Shown one piece after another: positions 41,401 to 53,400 of a DNA stretch of 64,000 bases (its first letter is position 1; every line of letters begins with the position of its first letter). The translations under genes and the position numbers were made by a program. The notes under the pieces are model-generated. The model had not been told where the DNA came from, ran no database searches, and was given only the letters and a program-made list of their open reading frames with translations. The stretch covers positions 21,070,580 to 21,134,579 of the forward strand of contig NC_088678.1 in NCBI RefSeq assembly GCF_950023065.1, read 5' to 3'. Source of the stretch: Planococcus citri (lineage: Eukaryota; Arthropoda; Insecta; Hemiptera; Pseudococcidae).

Positions 41401-44400
41401 ATAATACTGGTTATTTGGAAAGTATTTTTTTTGGAGGGAGGGGGGGGGGCTTTTTCGATCGACATTAAACAATATTTCATCAAGTCTGGTGTTCTTTAAA
41501 AAAATTTTCTTCAATTTTCAAGCTGTTTTTTGAGCAAATTTTTATATGAGATATGAGAAAAAGTCATCTTATCAAAATTGGAGTAACAGTTACGATAATA
41601 TAAACATTTCTGTCTACGAAATTTGAGAAAACTTTTTCTTCTAACTACATATTATTCGAATCAACGATCTCACCTCAACACAATTTTTGAAAATCTACTT
41701 CGAAAAATCCGAAGAAAAAAACGAAAAAATTAGAACCCTTCAAATCCATCACCCACCTTCTCCTCCCAAAAAACCACAAAAAAAAAACACAAAAAAATCA
41801 CAACAAACGAAAAAAATCTTACTTCTCTCCAAAAAATCGCAGCTATTCCGAATCTGGATCAATTCCACAAACCGAAACCGCAAACATGGTACTCTCGTTT
41901 TACAATACACCTCGAGCTCTAATCTCATCATGATCGAATATCAGCACACCTCACGTAGATATACTCGTACCATTAAATAGATCAAGAAATGCACGCCATC
42001 AACGGCTAATAAAAAGCTACAATGTGCACGATACGTACACTACAATTACCCTTCGCACATTTCCACATGCTGTATACTCGTATGTGTAAAAAGGCAGACG
42101 GATGGACACTAATCATGGGAGGGAATAGGGACAAAGATCAAACCAGTCATCAATATTATGAGCCAAAGTTCTCACATTAATTTAATAAACCCGCCGTAAT
42201 AAAAACGTATACGTGTTTACGTAGTATATAGTATAGTATTATGGTAGTATTTCGGCATTTAGAGCTACACAGTATACATAGTAAATTAACACAGCGAAGC
42301 AAATATACGCGCAACACTTTTATCAGGTACCTGTAAGGGAACAGAATTCACATTGTGACCTTCGGAAGACAAATCAGCCTACGGCAAAATAAACAAGAAT
42401 ACATAAAACTACTAATGTGTGTAGAATTAATCTTGATATATGTAAGTATTCTAAAGTATTAGGAAAAATGGAGCTATACGAGGTAAGAAAAAAAAAACAA
42501 ACTATCAAGTTGGTAAATAAATTCGTCATCGTAAAACGAATCGTTTCGACTGCATAAAAATCATAATTTAAAACCGTTCTCGAGCTTATAAGCATTTGAA
42601 CGATAAATTTTCAAACCATATTTTCTGAATAAGATGGACAAATATTCGCTTACGTTAGCCTTGAACCCCGAAGACTTTAATAGGCTGAAATGCGGAATTC
42701 ATTCGAGATTATTTTCACCCCACCTCCTCCCCTCTGATCTACTCTTTTTTCTGCATCTCATACGTACGATATTCTCGTATTTAGAGAAAATTTCGCAGAT
42801 TATGCCATCGTTGTCACAGAAGACGAATTGAACGCAGGTACCTACCTAATTTCCCTACACATTTCGTTCGACGAAAAACGATATTCTGCCATCCGCGGTA
42901 AAGTCACCGCAACACCCACAACACGTAATAAATAACAGGGTGTCTCGAATTTCCACATTAACGTATGCTTTTTAATCGCGTTAAACTTTATGGGCGAAAA
43001 TCGAAGCGTGTTTGGAAATGTTTCGTGGTGTATACGAGTAGTTTTTTTCCCCAACTGCAACCCCCTCCCCTCCCCCTCCCCCCGCCCTGTAGGAGGAATT
43101 TTTCACGCGCGACCTGGATTATGGGTCGGTAGTGTAGTAGGTGTGGGTACCACCACAACAACGGTGTATATGTATGTAGGTAATAGGTATATTGGGGACG
43201 AATACGTTTCGTTCTCTAGGTGGAAGTTTTATAACGAAATAATGCGTTCACTTAACTCGTACACTATTATTTATTATCGTAATAAACGTTAATTAAGCCG
43301 CTGAAACTTTGCGGTATGCCTAACTAAATCAATACGGGATGTTAAGTTAATTAGAGGGGGAGATGGTCGAATAAGTTGCATATGCCGGCCAATCAGGGGC
43401 ATTAACGTGTGTAAAATTTTCGCATCGTTTACTCGTTTTTTATCGCACGTAAAGGTATGTACATACTTGCAGAGCGATTGTATGAACGAGTGTTTATCTC
43501 GTACAGAAGGGAAGGGGAAGAGAAAGGATTAGTTGTTTGTCACGAAGCCATGATTTCCCGTTTGAGCCGAATTTTCAGTCAAATAAAACGATTTCGAACT
43601 TCGAGTTTGGAAAAAAAATGAATAAATAAACAATTTCGAGATCAAAATATTATTTTTTGCACAAATATGATAAAAATATGCAATATTTTATGCAATCTTT
43701 TCATCCAAAATATGCAAAAAAAAAAACATGCAAAAATTTCAGTTTCAGTATCGCATTCGTGAAAACGATTTTTCAAGCTAAAAAACATGAAAACACTAAA
43801 TTCGAAACAAAATGAACCCAGTGATCGAAAAATAGATTTTTCTTTTTAGAAATAGGCAAAACAAGTCTTTTATGAATTCATAAAGGCGTTAAAGGCCAAG
43901 ACGCCGGACCTCATAAAATAAACTTTGATGATGATGATGATGATGATAAATTCATAAATTATTCAGGGGGCCCTCTCGCCTCTAGTGCGAGGTACCTTGG
44001 ACTACATCTTAACTCCAAGCTTAACTGGCAGGAACATGTCAGAAAAAAGAGAACTCAACTAAACCTACTTCTAAAGAACTTCCAGTGGCTCATTGGCAGG
44101 CGCTCCCCTGTGAGCCTGGCCAACAAGAAACTTATCTACACATCTACGTTCCTACCTATGTGGACTTATGGGTGCGAAATCTGGTGTACTACAAAGAAGT
44201 CCAACAGACTGGTCATTGAGCAGTTCCACATGCTACATTGCCAACAAGGATCTCTGTAGAGACCTTTGCCTGGACACTGTGGACAGAATCATTGCAAGGA
44301 AGACCGAGGTATATTCCAGACAGCTGCGCAACCACCCTAACATAGAGGCCATTGTCCTACTTGATGTTGCAGAGAACACCCATCGCCTTGAAAGGCAACA

Positions 44401-47400
44401 TATTTTCGACATGTGAAGTAATTTATAACATTTTCTGTGATTAATTCGTTGCAAACTTCTATGTTTTGGTGCAAGCCAGATAATACATAAGTATAATAAA
44501 TAATTTGAAAAAAAAGGCAGGGGAAATTTTTCTTGATATTTCAGCTGTGTTGCGATTTTTTTAACAAATAAAGTCTTAAAAATTAAAAATCTTAATTTTT
44601 GAAAAATTCCTGTAAATGTGTCATTTAGTACATAGGTAATGGGCCCATTTGGTCGTTTCTATTTATCGAGATAATCATGCTTTTAGTGAAAAAGTCGAGA
44701 GAATCGATAATCAAGGTTTTGATGGATTTCAATGTAGACCATATCCAACTATTGTGTGTTAAAGTATCAAGGCCGCAGGTGTGCCCCAGGCGGAGAAAAA
44801 CGGAACTAAAGTTTTTCCAAGAAGGGCCCATTTGGTCAATTTTGTTTTTTCGCGGTACATTCATTTCCAAAGACTTCTGAAGAAATACCTTCCGAATTAT
44901 ACCGCACCTAGTCGCCAGTTGCAACATGTCGGTATACCATTCAAAAAAACATTTTACCTAGGTGCAGCGCTAGCCATGTGGCACTGGTAATGGATTGTGG
45001 AGCAGGAGATATGGGTTAGAATCACACCTTGGGAAGAATTTAAAAAAAAATTTCTACAATTTTTATTTTTATAAGTTGAATTTTGACAGAAAATGTAATT
45101 TAATATTTTTTTTTGCTTTTGAACAGAGTAATGAATTTTTATGCAACATTTTTATTTATTAATCATTGTTTTTCAGGCTTAAAATACTCATAAACATGAA
45201 AAGATTGAGTAAAAAAATTCGCTATTGCAGGTAGGTAAAAATATTTGACATTAGAAACAATAATCTTCAATTTTAGGTATGAAGGTTTTGGGATTACATG
45301 AAATTTCAGTTTTTTGAAGGCGATTTTCTCAAAAGTTGAGCTTTTTAAATTTTTAATTAATCCAGCTCATATGATTGCTCTGGAGGTCTACTTCACCCCC
45401 CCCCCCCCCACTCATAACTCAATATCAACCAAATGGGCCCATTACCTGCAGAATGACACAAATATGCCAAAAAATACCAGATAATGCTCAAATATTCAAA
45501 AATATGCAGGATAAGCTACGAGTACAAGCGCGTAAAGACAGTAAAGAGCTAATGACAGTAACTGGTATGTACGGAACAGAAGGGATGAATACAAATGGGA
45601 AGAGACTGATAGATTTTTGCACTTTCAACTGACTAAGAATCATGAATACATTCTATAAACACAAAAAAGATCACAAGATGACATGGAACAATACAAGGAG
45701 ACAAAGCTCAATGATTGACCATTTTATAGCCAAGGAAAATGCCGCAAAGAAATTCTTGGATGTAAGAACATGCATAGGTCTAGAAATAGGTACTGAACCA
45801 TCATGTTGTTCAAGGAGTAATGAGAATGGAAACAACAAGAATACCAGCCAGAAAAAATGAAATGAAAATCAACATAAGAGCCCTGGATGACCCAACCAAT
45901 CAATAGCTGTCCAAAGACGGATGAACATCATAAGTAAAGAGATACCAAAAAGCCAGGGCATAGAAGAAGAAAGGAAAAATATCAAATCCATTGTGACAAA
46001 AGCAGCAAAAGAAAGCTTAGGAATGGTTCCATGCAGAATTGGGGCAAAGCGAATAAAGAATTGGGACAACAAAATCCAAGAACTCATACAAAAGAAAAGA
46101 TAGACATTTAGAAAATTCATGAGCTCAAAAAATGAAGTTGATGGTGAAGAATATCAAAAACAGTCGGCAAAAGTCAAGAGAAAGTCTGGGAAATTACAGC
46201 GAGAGAGCTGGGAAAGTTTTATCACATTCCTGGAGCATGACACATACAAGTTACGGGCAAAGGTGTATAAGATCATATAAGGAGAATTGACACAAATTTT
46301 AACAAAATAAACTGTAACCATAACATTAACCGAAAAATGTTTAGAAAAAACCGGTTACAAAATTTTAAAATTCATTTCTTTTTATCTGAGTTTTTTTTTC
46401 AATGTGATTTGTAGTGATTTGAAATTTTAATCAAAAAAATGATCAAAAGATTAAAAATATTACCAGTTTTTCAATGTTTTAAACTTCAAAATTTCAAACT
46501 CCGAAAGAATTTTTAGAAATTTTCAACTCTAATTTTAACCATTAACCAAAATTTTAAGCTCAACTAGAAAAATTACCACCAAAAACTGTAACCTTAACCT
46601 TAACCATTAACAGAAAAAAATGGTCATCAATAACCGTAACCTAAACCTTAACCATAACTTTAAAAAATGAATAACCTTAACCGTAACCTTTAACCGAAAT
46701 TTTGAATTTCTTGTTTAATTTTTAACCGTAACCTTAACTGGAAATTTTTTTTTTGGTTAACAAGCCTGTGAAAAACTTGAGAGGGATGAACATTCACAAG
46801 ATACAAGAATAGAAGATTAAATCGGAGAAACAGAAGACGGAATATCATTTAAAGAGCTACAAGAAGCTCTGAAAACAGCGAAAAATGCAAAAGCTCCAGG
46901 AGAAGATGGCATACCAACTGAATTGTACAAATAATACAAGTGTTGAATTTAAAAGAAGACTGCTGGAATTCCTAAATCAGATAAATGTTTCTCTTTTTTA
47001 CAATATCCTATCATGAATGCATTTTCAAACAAAAAAAACTGAACATTATTGCCCAAATATTTTTTTGAAAAAATGGATATTTTTTATGCAAAAAAATGTC
47101 AAATTTCTCGGAATCCCCCCCCCCCCCATTTGCCTATTCTCGTTTCCCATAGTAAAACAAAACAAAATAAAAAATCAATTCACTCCTGGAAGGAAATTCT
47201 CCTTTCAGTATTTATTTCTAGAAATTTAAAAAGAGAAAAAAACAGCACACAGATTTTCAAATTAATTTCAACTTCTTAAAGCCCTTTGCTTTGCCACGAA
47301 TAGACTCATTTTAATTATTATTTTTCAAATTAAAAGCACCACTTCAGTTTTTGAAAATTTCAAACATTACAGCATCGTTTGAAGACCAAAAGCAATTTTT

Positions 47401-50400
47401 CAGCAAACCTTAAATCTATTTCTTTTCCTATACGTGAAAAAGAAAGCAATTACGACCGATCATAGATCATTTCCATCCCCATAGGCAGTGCTGGCATTGA
47501 AATTGAAACCTCAACCCATCATTTCAATTATTTATTTTACTATCAAAATTCATACATTATCCAGGTTTAATTTTGATCAAAATGATTACTCTACTTCTTT
47601 TCTTCGTCAATAAAAATACTCGAAGAGTTACCAAAGTGTATTTTCTGCTTTAAATATCAGATTTGGCAAGCATTTTTGTACCCGTGAAATGTGGGTTGAA
47701 GCATAGCCAGCTGAAAGGCGGTTGATTACGATCACAACACCCAGAAAATGTAAATAAAATACGATATAATGAACTCCAAATGGTTATTTTCTCCTTTACC
47801 CTTTCTGTACCTCATGGAAGATAGGGGTCCTCAAACACCAAAGAAACAACATACTTTTTGCTAGAGTTTACGTCTGAATACCTTCAAGTAATTATTTAAT
47901 TTTTTTCAAGTAGGTAATAAACATTGATCCAACAGTTTCGAAACAATACACATCCTTCATATATCAATTAGTCCTTATTATTGTCAAAGAAATCAGGCCA
48001 CGAATCCAAACCCTTCGCTTTCATAAGCACAACACCCACCCTGGATCACCCACAATAGCCTAAACGGTATCGTTTTCCATCCGGAAAATCCGACCAGAAA
48101 CAAAGGTATAATCGAACGACCCCTCGTTAATATATTTTTAATGACGTTTAATTAGCATAAATTCGGAATGGCGCTAACGTCTGTGTATCGGCGAACAAAA
48201 CCAACCCTTACACGGGCCCGGCATTAATCATAACGTTGATCACAAAAGCGATTTTTACAGATACTGCTAACTTATTCATCAATTAGAACGTTAATTAACG
48301 ACACTACAAAACGCCCCTTCGCTAGAAGAAGAAGAAAGGAGAAAAGTATATCTTTGATTTAGAACAAGAACAGCAGCTTTGACAATCACCCAACTGAGAT
48401 ACCTACCTATTTCTAAAATAAAAGAATTTGTTAAAATAAAACCCCTCGATCCCCATGGTGGAGAAGCAGTAATTTATATACAAGTTGCTTTTTCCTACCC
48501 TACCTACGTCAGTCACAAGTTAATACAGGGTAAATAAGTACGTAAAAGGTACTCTCTTAATTTGAAACAGTGAAATTTTACTGCTTTACAGTCAAATTTC
48601 ACTGCTTTAAGAAGGCAAAATGTCGTGACTGCAAAAAGCAGTAAAACAGTACTGCTAAAATCAGTAATCTAAAATTACTCTTAAAGACAGTAGTTTTTCA
48701 CTGATCATTTCTGTAATTTAATTACTGATTCTGGCAGTACGTTTTACTGCTTCTTCCAGTGGCGATTTTTTACTTTCTAGAAACAGTGAAATTTGACTGT
48801 CTTTGATGGTAGTAATTTGCAAAATGGCGAACGTGTTATTTATTGAAGTTTTCTACAGCTAAATTCTTTCAAAATTTAACAGATTGATAATTCTTTCAAC
48901 GATATTCGCTTGAAATTTGCATTGAATACGAGTGTAATCAATATTCGAACTTCGAAGTTATTCACAAATATTTCCAACTGATATGTTATGTTCAATTAAT
49001 TGTTATAAATATTGTCGAGCGTACAGAATGCTTTAGTACACTTCATAAGTATAATAGTTATGCTGATATCACACCATTCACTCAAATACTCATAATACTC
49101 ATTAATCTACGAGTTCGAATATTGTATATGAACAGTTAAACATATCAATTGGAATATTTGACAATAACTTACCAGTTAGAATATGAATATTGGTTTCACT
49201 GTCGTCAATTCATGTTTTTGCAAGTAAAAGATTGTTGAAAGTTGATCTGTTTCACTTCTGAAGAATTATTTATAGAAAACTTCACCAATATAATAAGTTT
49301 TGAAAACACACATTCACCATTAAACTGCATTCGTGGCTATTGCACAAGTGTAACATCATAACTGAACACACGTTTGCAAAATTTACAACCTTCAACAATG
49401 ATAAGAAAGCTAATCTACTGCTTTAAACAGTCAATAAATCAGTATTACTGCTTGAAACAGTAAATTTCTACTGCTTTAAACAGTGAATTGATCAGAATTA
49501 CTGTTTGAAGCAGTAATTTTCACTGCTTAAAAACAGTAAATCAATCAGTTTACTGCTTCAAACAGTGAATTTCTACTGCTTCAAACAGTAAAATCAATCA
49601 GTTTACTGCTTGAAACAGTCATTTGAATTTTACTGGATTTATCAGTAGAATTTAATACTGATTGCAACAGTTAAATGATTAAGTTTGACTGTTGGAGGCA
49701 GTCAGATTAACTGTTTAACAGTAGTTTTACAAAATTTCAAATTTACTGAATAAAACAGTAATGAAATTGACTGCTTCAAATTTAGAGAGTACTAAATAGG
49801 AAAAGAGAAAAAAAAGGTCCGTAATTAAAAAACGAGTAAAAAGTATACAAGGGTAGCAATTACGACCGAAAAATCGACTGGAAAATACGCGACAATGTGT
49901 TGTTTATTTTATATTATTTTTTTAATACTCCTCAGCTAAGTGTTCGAGGGGGTAAAGAGGTGAGGAAGGGAGGCTACGAAAAAAACAGAATATTAAAAAA
50001 TACTACGCCCTCGTTGACTAAAAAAATTACGAAAAACCGTATGTACTGACCTTTTTCGTCGAAATTACGCGTACTCCTTTGAAATTGGCGTATTTTTCTT
50101 CTGGCGTCTGAAAAAAGAAAAAAAAATACGTATTATACCTTCGTGTAAATGCTTTACGTTGCTTTAAATCCATCCTACGAAAATATGGCTAAATTAGTTT
50201 CCACCAATGTGGTTTAATCGTATGACACTGTTGTGGGTTTTTTCCACGCGGCCAATTTTGAAGCTAAGCCGTGACGATATTTTTTAAATTAACCTCAAAA
50301 AAAAACAATGAAAAGAAAGAACGAGAAAAGTTTTAATACGATTTAAATTCTTTTTACGGTAAACTTTTTTCGCGTGATGGTATTGAAATTTTATTTCAAT

Positions 50401-53400
50401 TTTTATTCGCTATACAAAGAAGCAGAGCGGAGTGGTTGTTTTTCTTTTTGCCTTCTAAACGTGCAAAACTTTTATATACAGACCTTAAGAGGGTTGTGAA
50501 ATAAGTACGTAGTTTGTTTAATTATATATACGTACGATGTGATTTGTTACACTTTCGAAACGAAAAATGCAGCCGAAAATTTTTCGTAAATTTATCGCGT
50601 ATTTTCAAGGTCGAATTTCGAGTAAACGTGTTTTTTTCTGTCTTTTACTTTTAATAGAGTAGATTGTTCTTTATAATTTTCATGTGTCGTACACAGCTGT
50701 TCGAAATCTAAGCACGTACCAGAGCTTTTGTGAAATTTTCCTCAAGATACAGGGTTCCACGTTACTACGAGTAGTATATGTATAAGTAGTGTAGAATAGT
50801 ACGAGTATACGAAGAAGAAGGGGCATTTAAATTGCACGATTTCCCCCGAGGAGTTTTCTTTTCGAGGGGAAAGAGAACGATAGGTATACAGATGAGAGTT
50901 CGAGTTCAACATCAACATTTTAATCAACGTTCATAGCATCAGTGTTCAGAGAGTAGAAAGAGTAATAATTGCTTCGAAATACAGCAGACATGCAGTTGAA
51001 ACTTTTTCTTTATTTTTAATGTGAAATGAGTTTAGATGCTCTGGTTATTAGAATATGAGTAAAATTATAGTAAGTAATTATATTGAAAATTCAAATTCAA
51101 AGAAGGAGGGTCATTTTGGCCATTTTCGTGCCCCTCGCTACTTCGAGGCTTAGATGGCCTTTTCTTATAGGGGATGGTCCCTATTATTAATATCAGGTGA
51201 TATTTTCCCAGGGGAGCCCATAGGGGGGCTGTGGGGTGGCCCCAAATTCAAAAATTTCAAAAATTTTTAGAACCACTGCTCGAAAATGTAAAAAATTAAA
51301 AGTAGCGAATATATGTTGCTTTAAGGGTAAGCAATGCAGCACGAAACGCTTTTTTCATTTTTGACCTTTTTGGGGGTTGTGGTGGGGGTATTTCTATTTT
51401 TGAAAATTTTGGAATCCCCTTTTTTGACCCTTCCCGTCGAGCCACCCTAATGCCCTTTTCATGGTTTATTGCTACTGGTGGTAAGTTCAATTGATATCAT
51501 TTGCAACCCCCTCATCAACTTGGCTCATATCGAAAAATTCAATTTTTGACTTTTTTTTGAGGTCCATATTTTGGGAAACCATGAAAAACTATCGAGGTCC
51601 GATTTGCGGCGAATATGTTGCATTTTACTTCTTAATCGACTGGCATGCTTGAATTTTCATTTCAAGTCAATTTTTGACCTCATTGTTGCAGATTACTTTT
51701 GGGGGTGGCAAACTTTGAGAACCCCTGAAAAAAGTTCTAAAGTGAATTTTTTCAAACTTTCAGCTGAAATGGTCTTAAATACATGTGTTTAACCAATATA
51801 ATATGCGAATGCGATATTTTAATACAATTTAGTCATTTTGGCTAATTTTATCAAAAAAAGCAGTGTTTTAACAACAGACATAGACATAGCATTTCCGGCA
51901 AAAGTCAAGTTAAAGACATTTTTACAGGAAAAATTAATATCAAACCGATCTTTCGCAGATATTGTTCACAGAGGTCCCCTCAACAACCTACTAAAAGTCC
52001 TGGCCCCTACGGGGTCCGGAGCCCCCTCAAAGAGGGGGTGGAACGTCCCCCGAAATCAGTTTTTCGCCATTTTCTCCCCCGCATTGCATTTTAGCGAAAA
52101 ATATGTGGCTAGATAAAAGAATCTACGTCGAATTTCCGATATAATGATGTATCAACTTTTCTTGTTTGTTCAAGGGGGGCGTAACTGCAACCATTCAAGT
52201 TATGGGGGTTCTCTGAAAAATACATAAAGGCTATAGGCGCCTAAGAGGGGTGAAATGGTCACCGAAATCGTTCGAGTTGATATTAGCATGGAAGGTAGGT
52301 ACCATTGAGAAACTTCCGCGTGGAAAGTTTCAAATCCACACCCCCTCCCCTTTTTGGAGAGCCCCCTTTTTCTGAAACTTCAATAACACTTTTCTCAGCT
52401 CCATTACAACCAATTTTGAAAATTTTTCAGTATGTTATGTATATCCTTATTAGGTATCACCACAAAAATTTTCAACCCCCTCCCCTCATATTTACCCTTC
52501 AGAATGGTGTAAAAATGTGTCGCAGGGAGGGTTGGGGTAAAATGGGAATTTTAGGGAAAATAACTAAGAATTAATGAGTAGGGTATAGTTTTCTTATGAT
52601 TCGATACCGCTGAGCACGAATATGACGTCAGATTTTTTGCTACACTCATCTACAGAGCACTTGGCTGCCTCAATTTTTATTATTGTTAAAAAGCACAACA
52701 TAAGTTGAAATACGCCATTTTGAAGGGTAAATATAAGGGGAGGGGGTTGAAAATTTTTGTGGGGATACCTAATAAGGATATACATAACATACTGAAAAAT
52801 TTTCAAAATCGGTTGGAATGGGGCTGAGAAAAGTGTTATTAAAGTTTCAGAACTTTTGCCAGAAATGCTATGCCTGTTGTTAAAACACTGCTTTTTTTGA
52901 TAAAATTAGCCAAAATGACTAAATTGTATTAAAATATCGCATTCGCATATTATATTGGTTAAACACATGTATTTAAGACCATTTCAGCTGAAAGTTTGAA
53001 AAAATTCACTTTAGAACTTTTTTCAGGGGTTCTCAAAGTTTGCCACCCCCAAAAGTAATCTGCAACAATGAGGTCAAAAATTGACTTGAAATGAAAATTC
53101 AAGCATGCCAGTCGATTAAGAAGTAAAATGCAACATATTCGCCGCAAACCGGACCTCGATAGCTTTTCATGGTTTCCCAAAATATGGACCTCAAAAAAAA
53201 GTCAAAAATTGAATTTTTCGATATGAGCCAAGTTGATGAGGGGGTTGCAAATGATATCAATTGAACTTACCACCAGTAGCAATAAACCATGAAAAGGGCA
53301 TTAGGGTGGCTCGACGGGAAGGGTCAAAAAAGGGGATTCCAAAATTTTCAAAAATAGAAATACCCCCACCACAACCCCCAAAAAGGTCAAAAATGAAAAA

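Noticed and set aside
46310..46745. TAACC-rich repeat as interstitial telomere sequence
   Set aside because: The usual insect telomere repeat is TTAGG/CCTAA. This stretch is irregular AACC/TTAACC without that unit.
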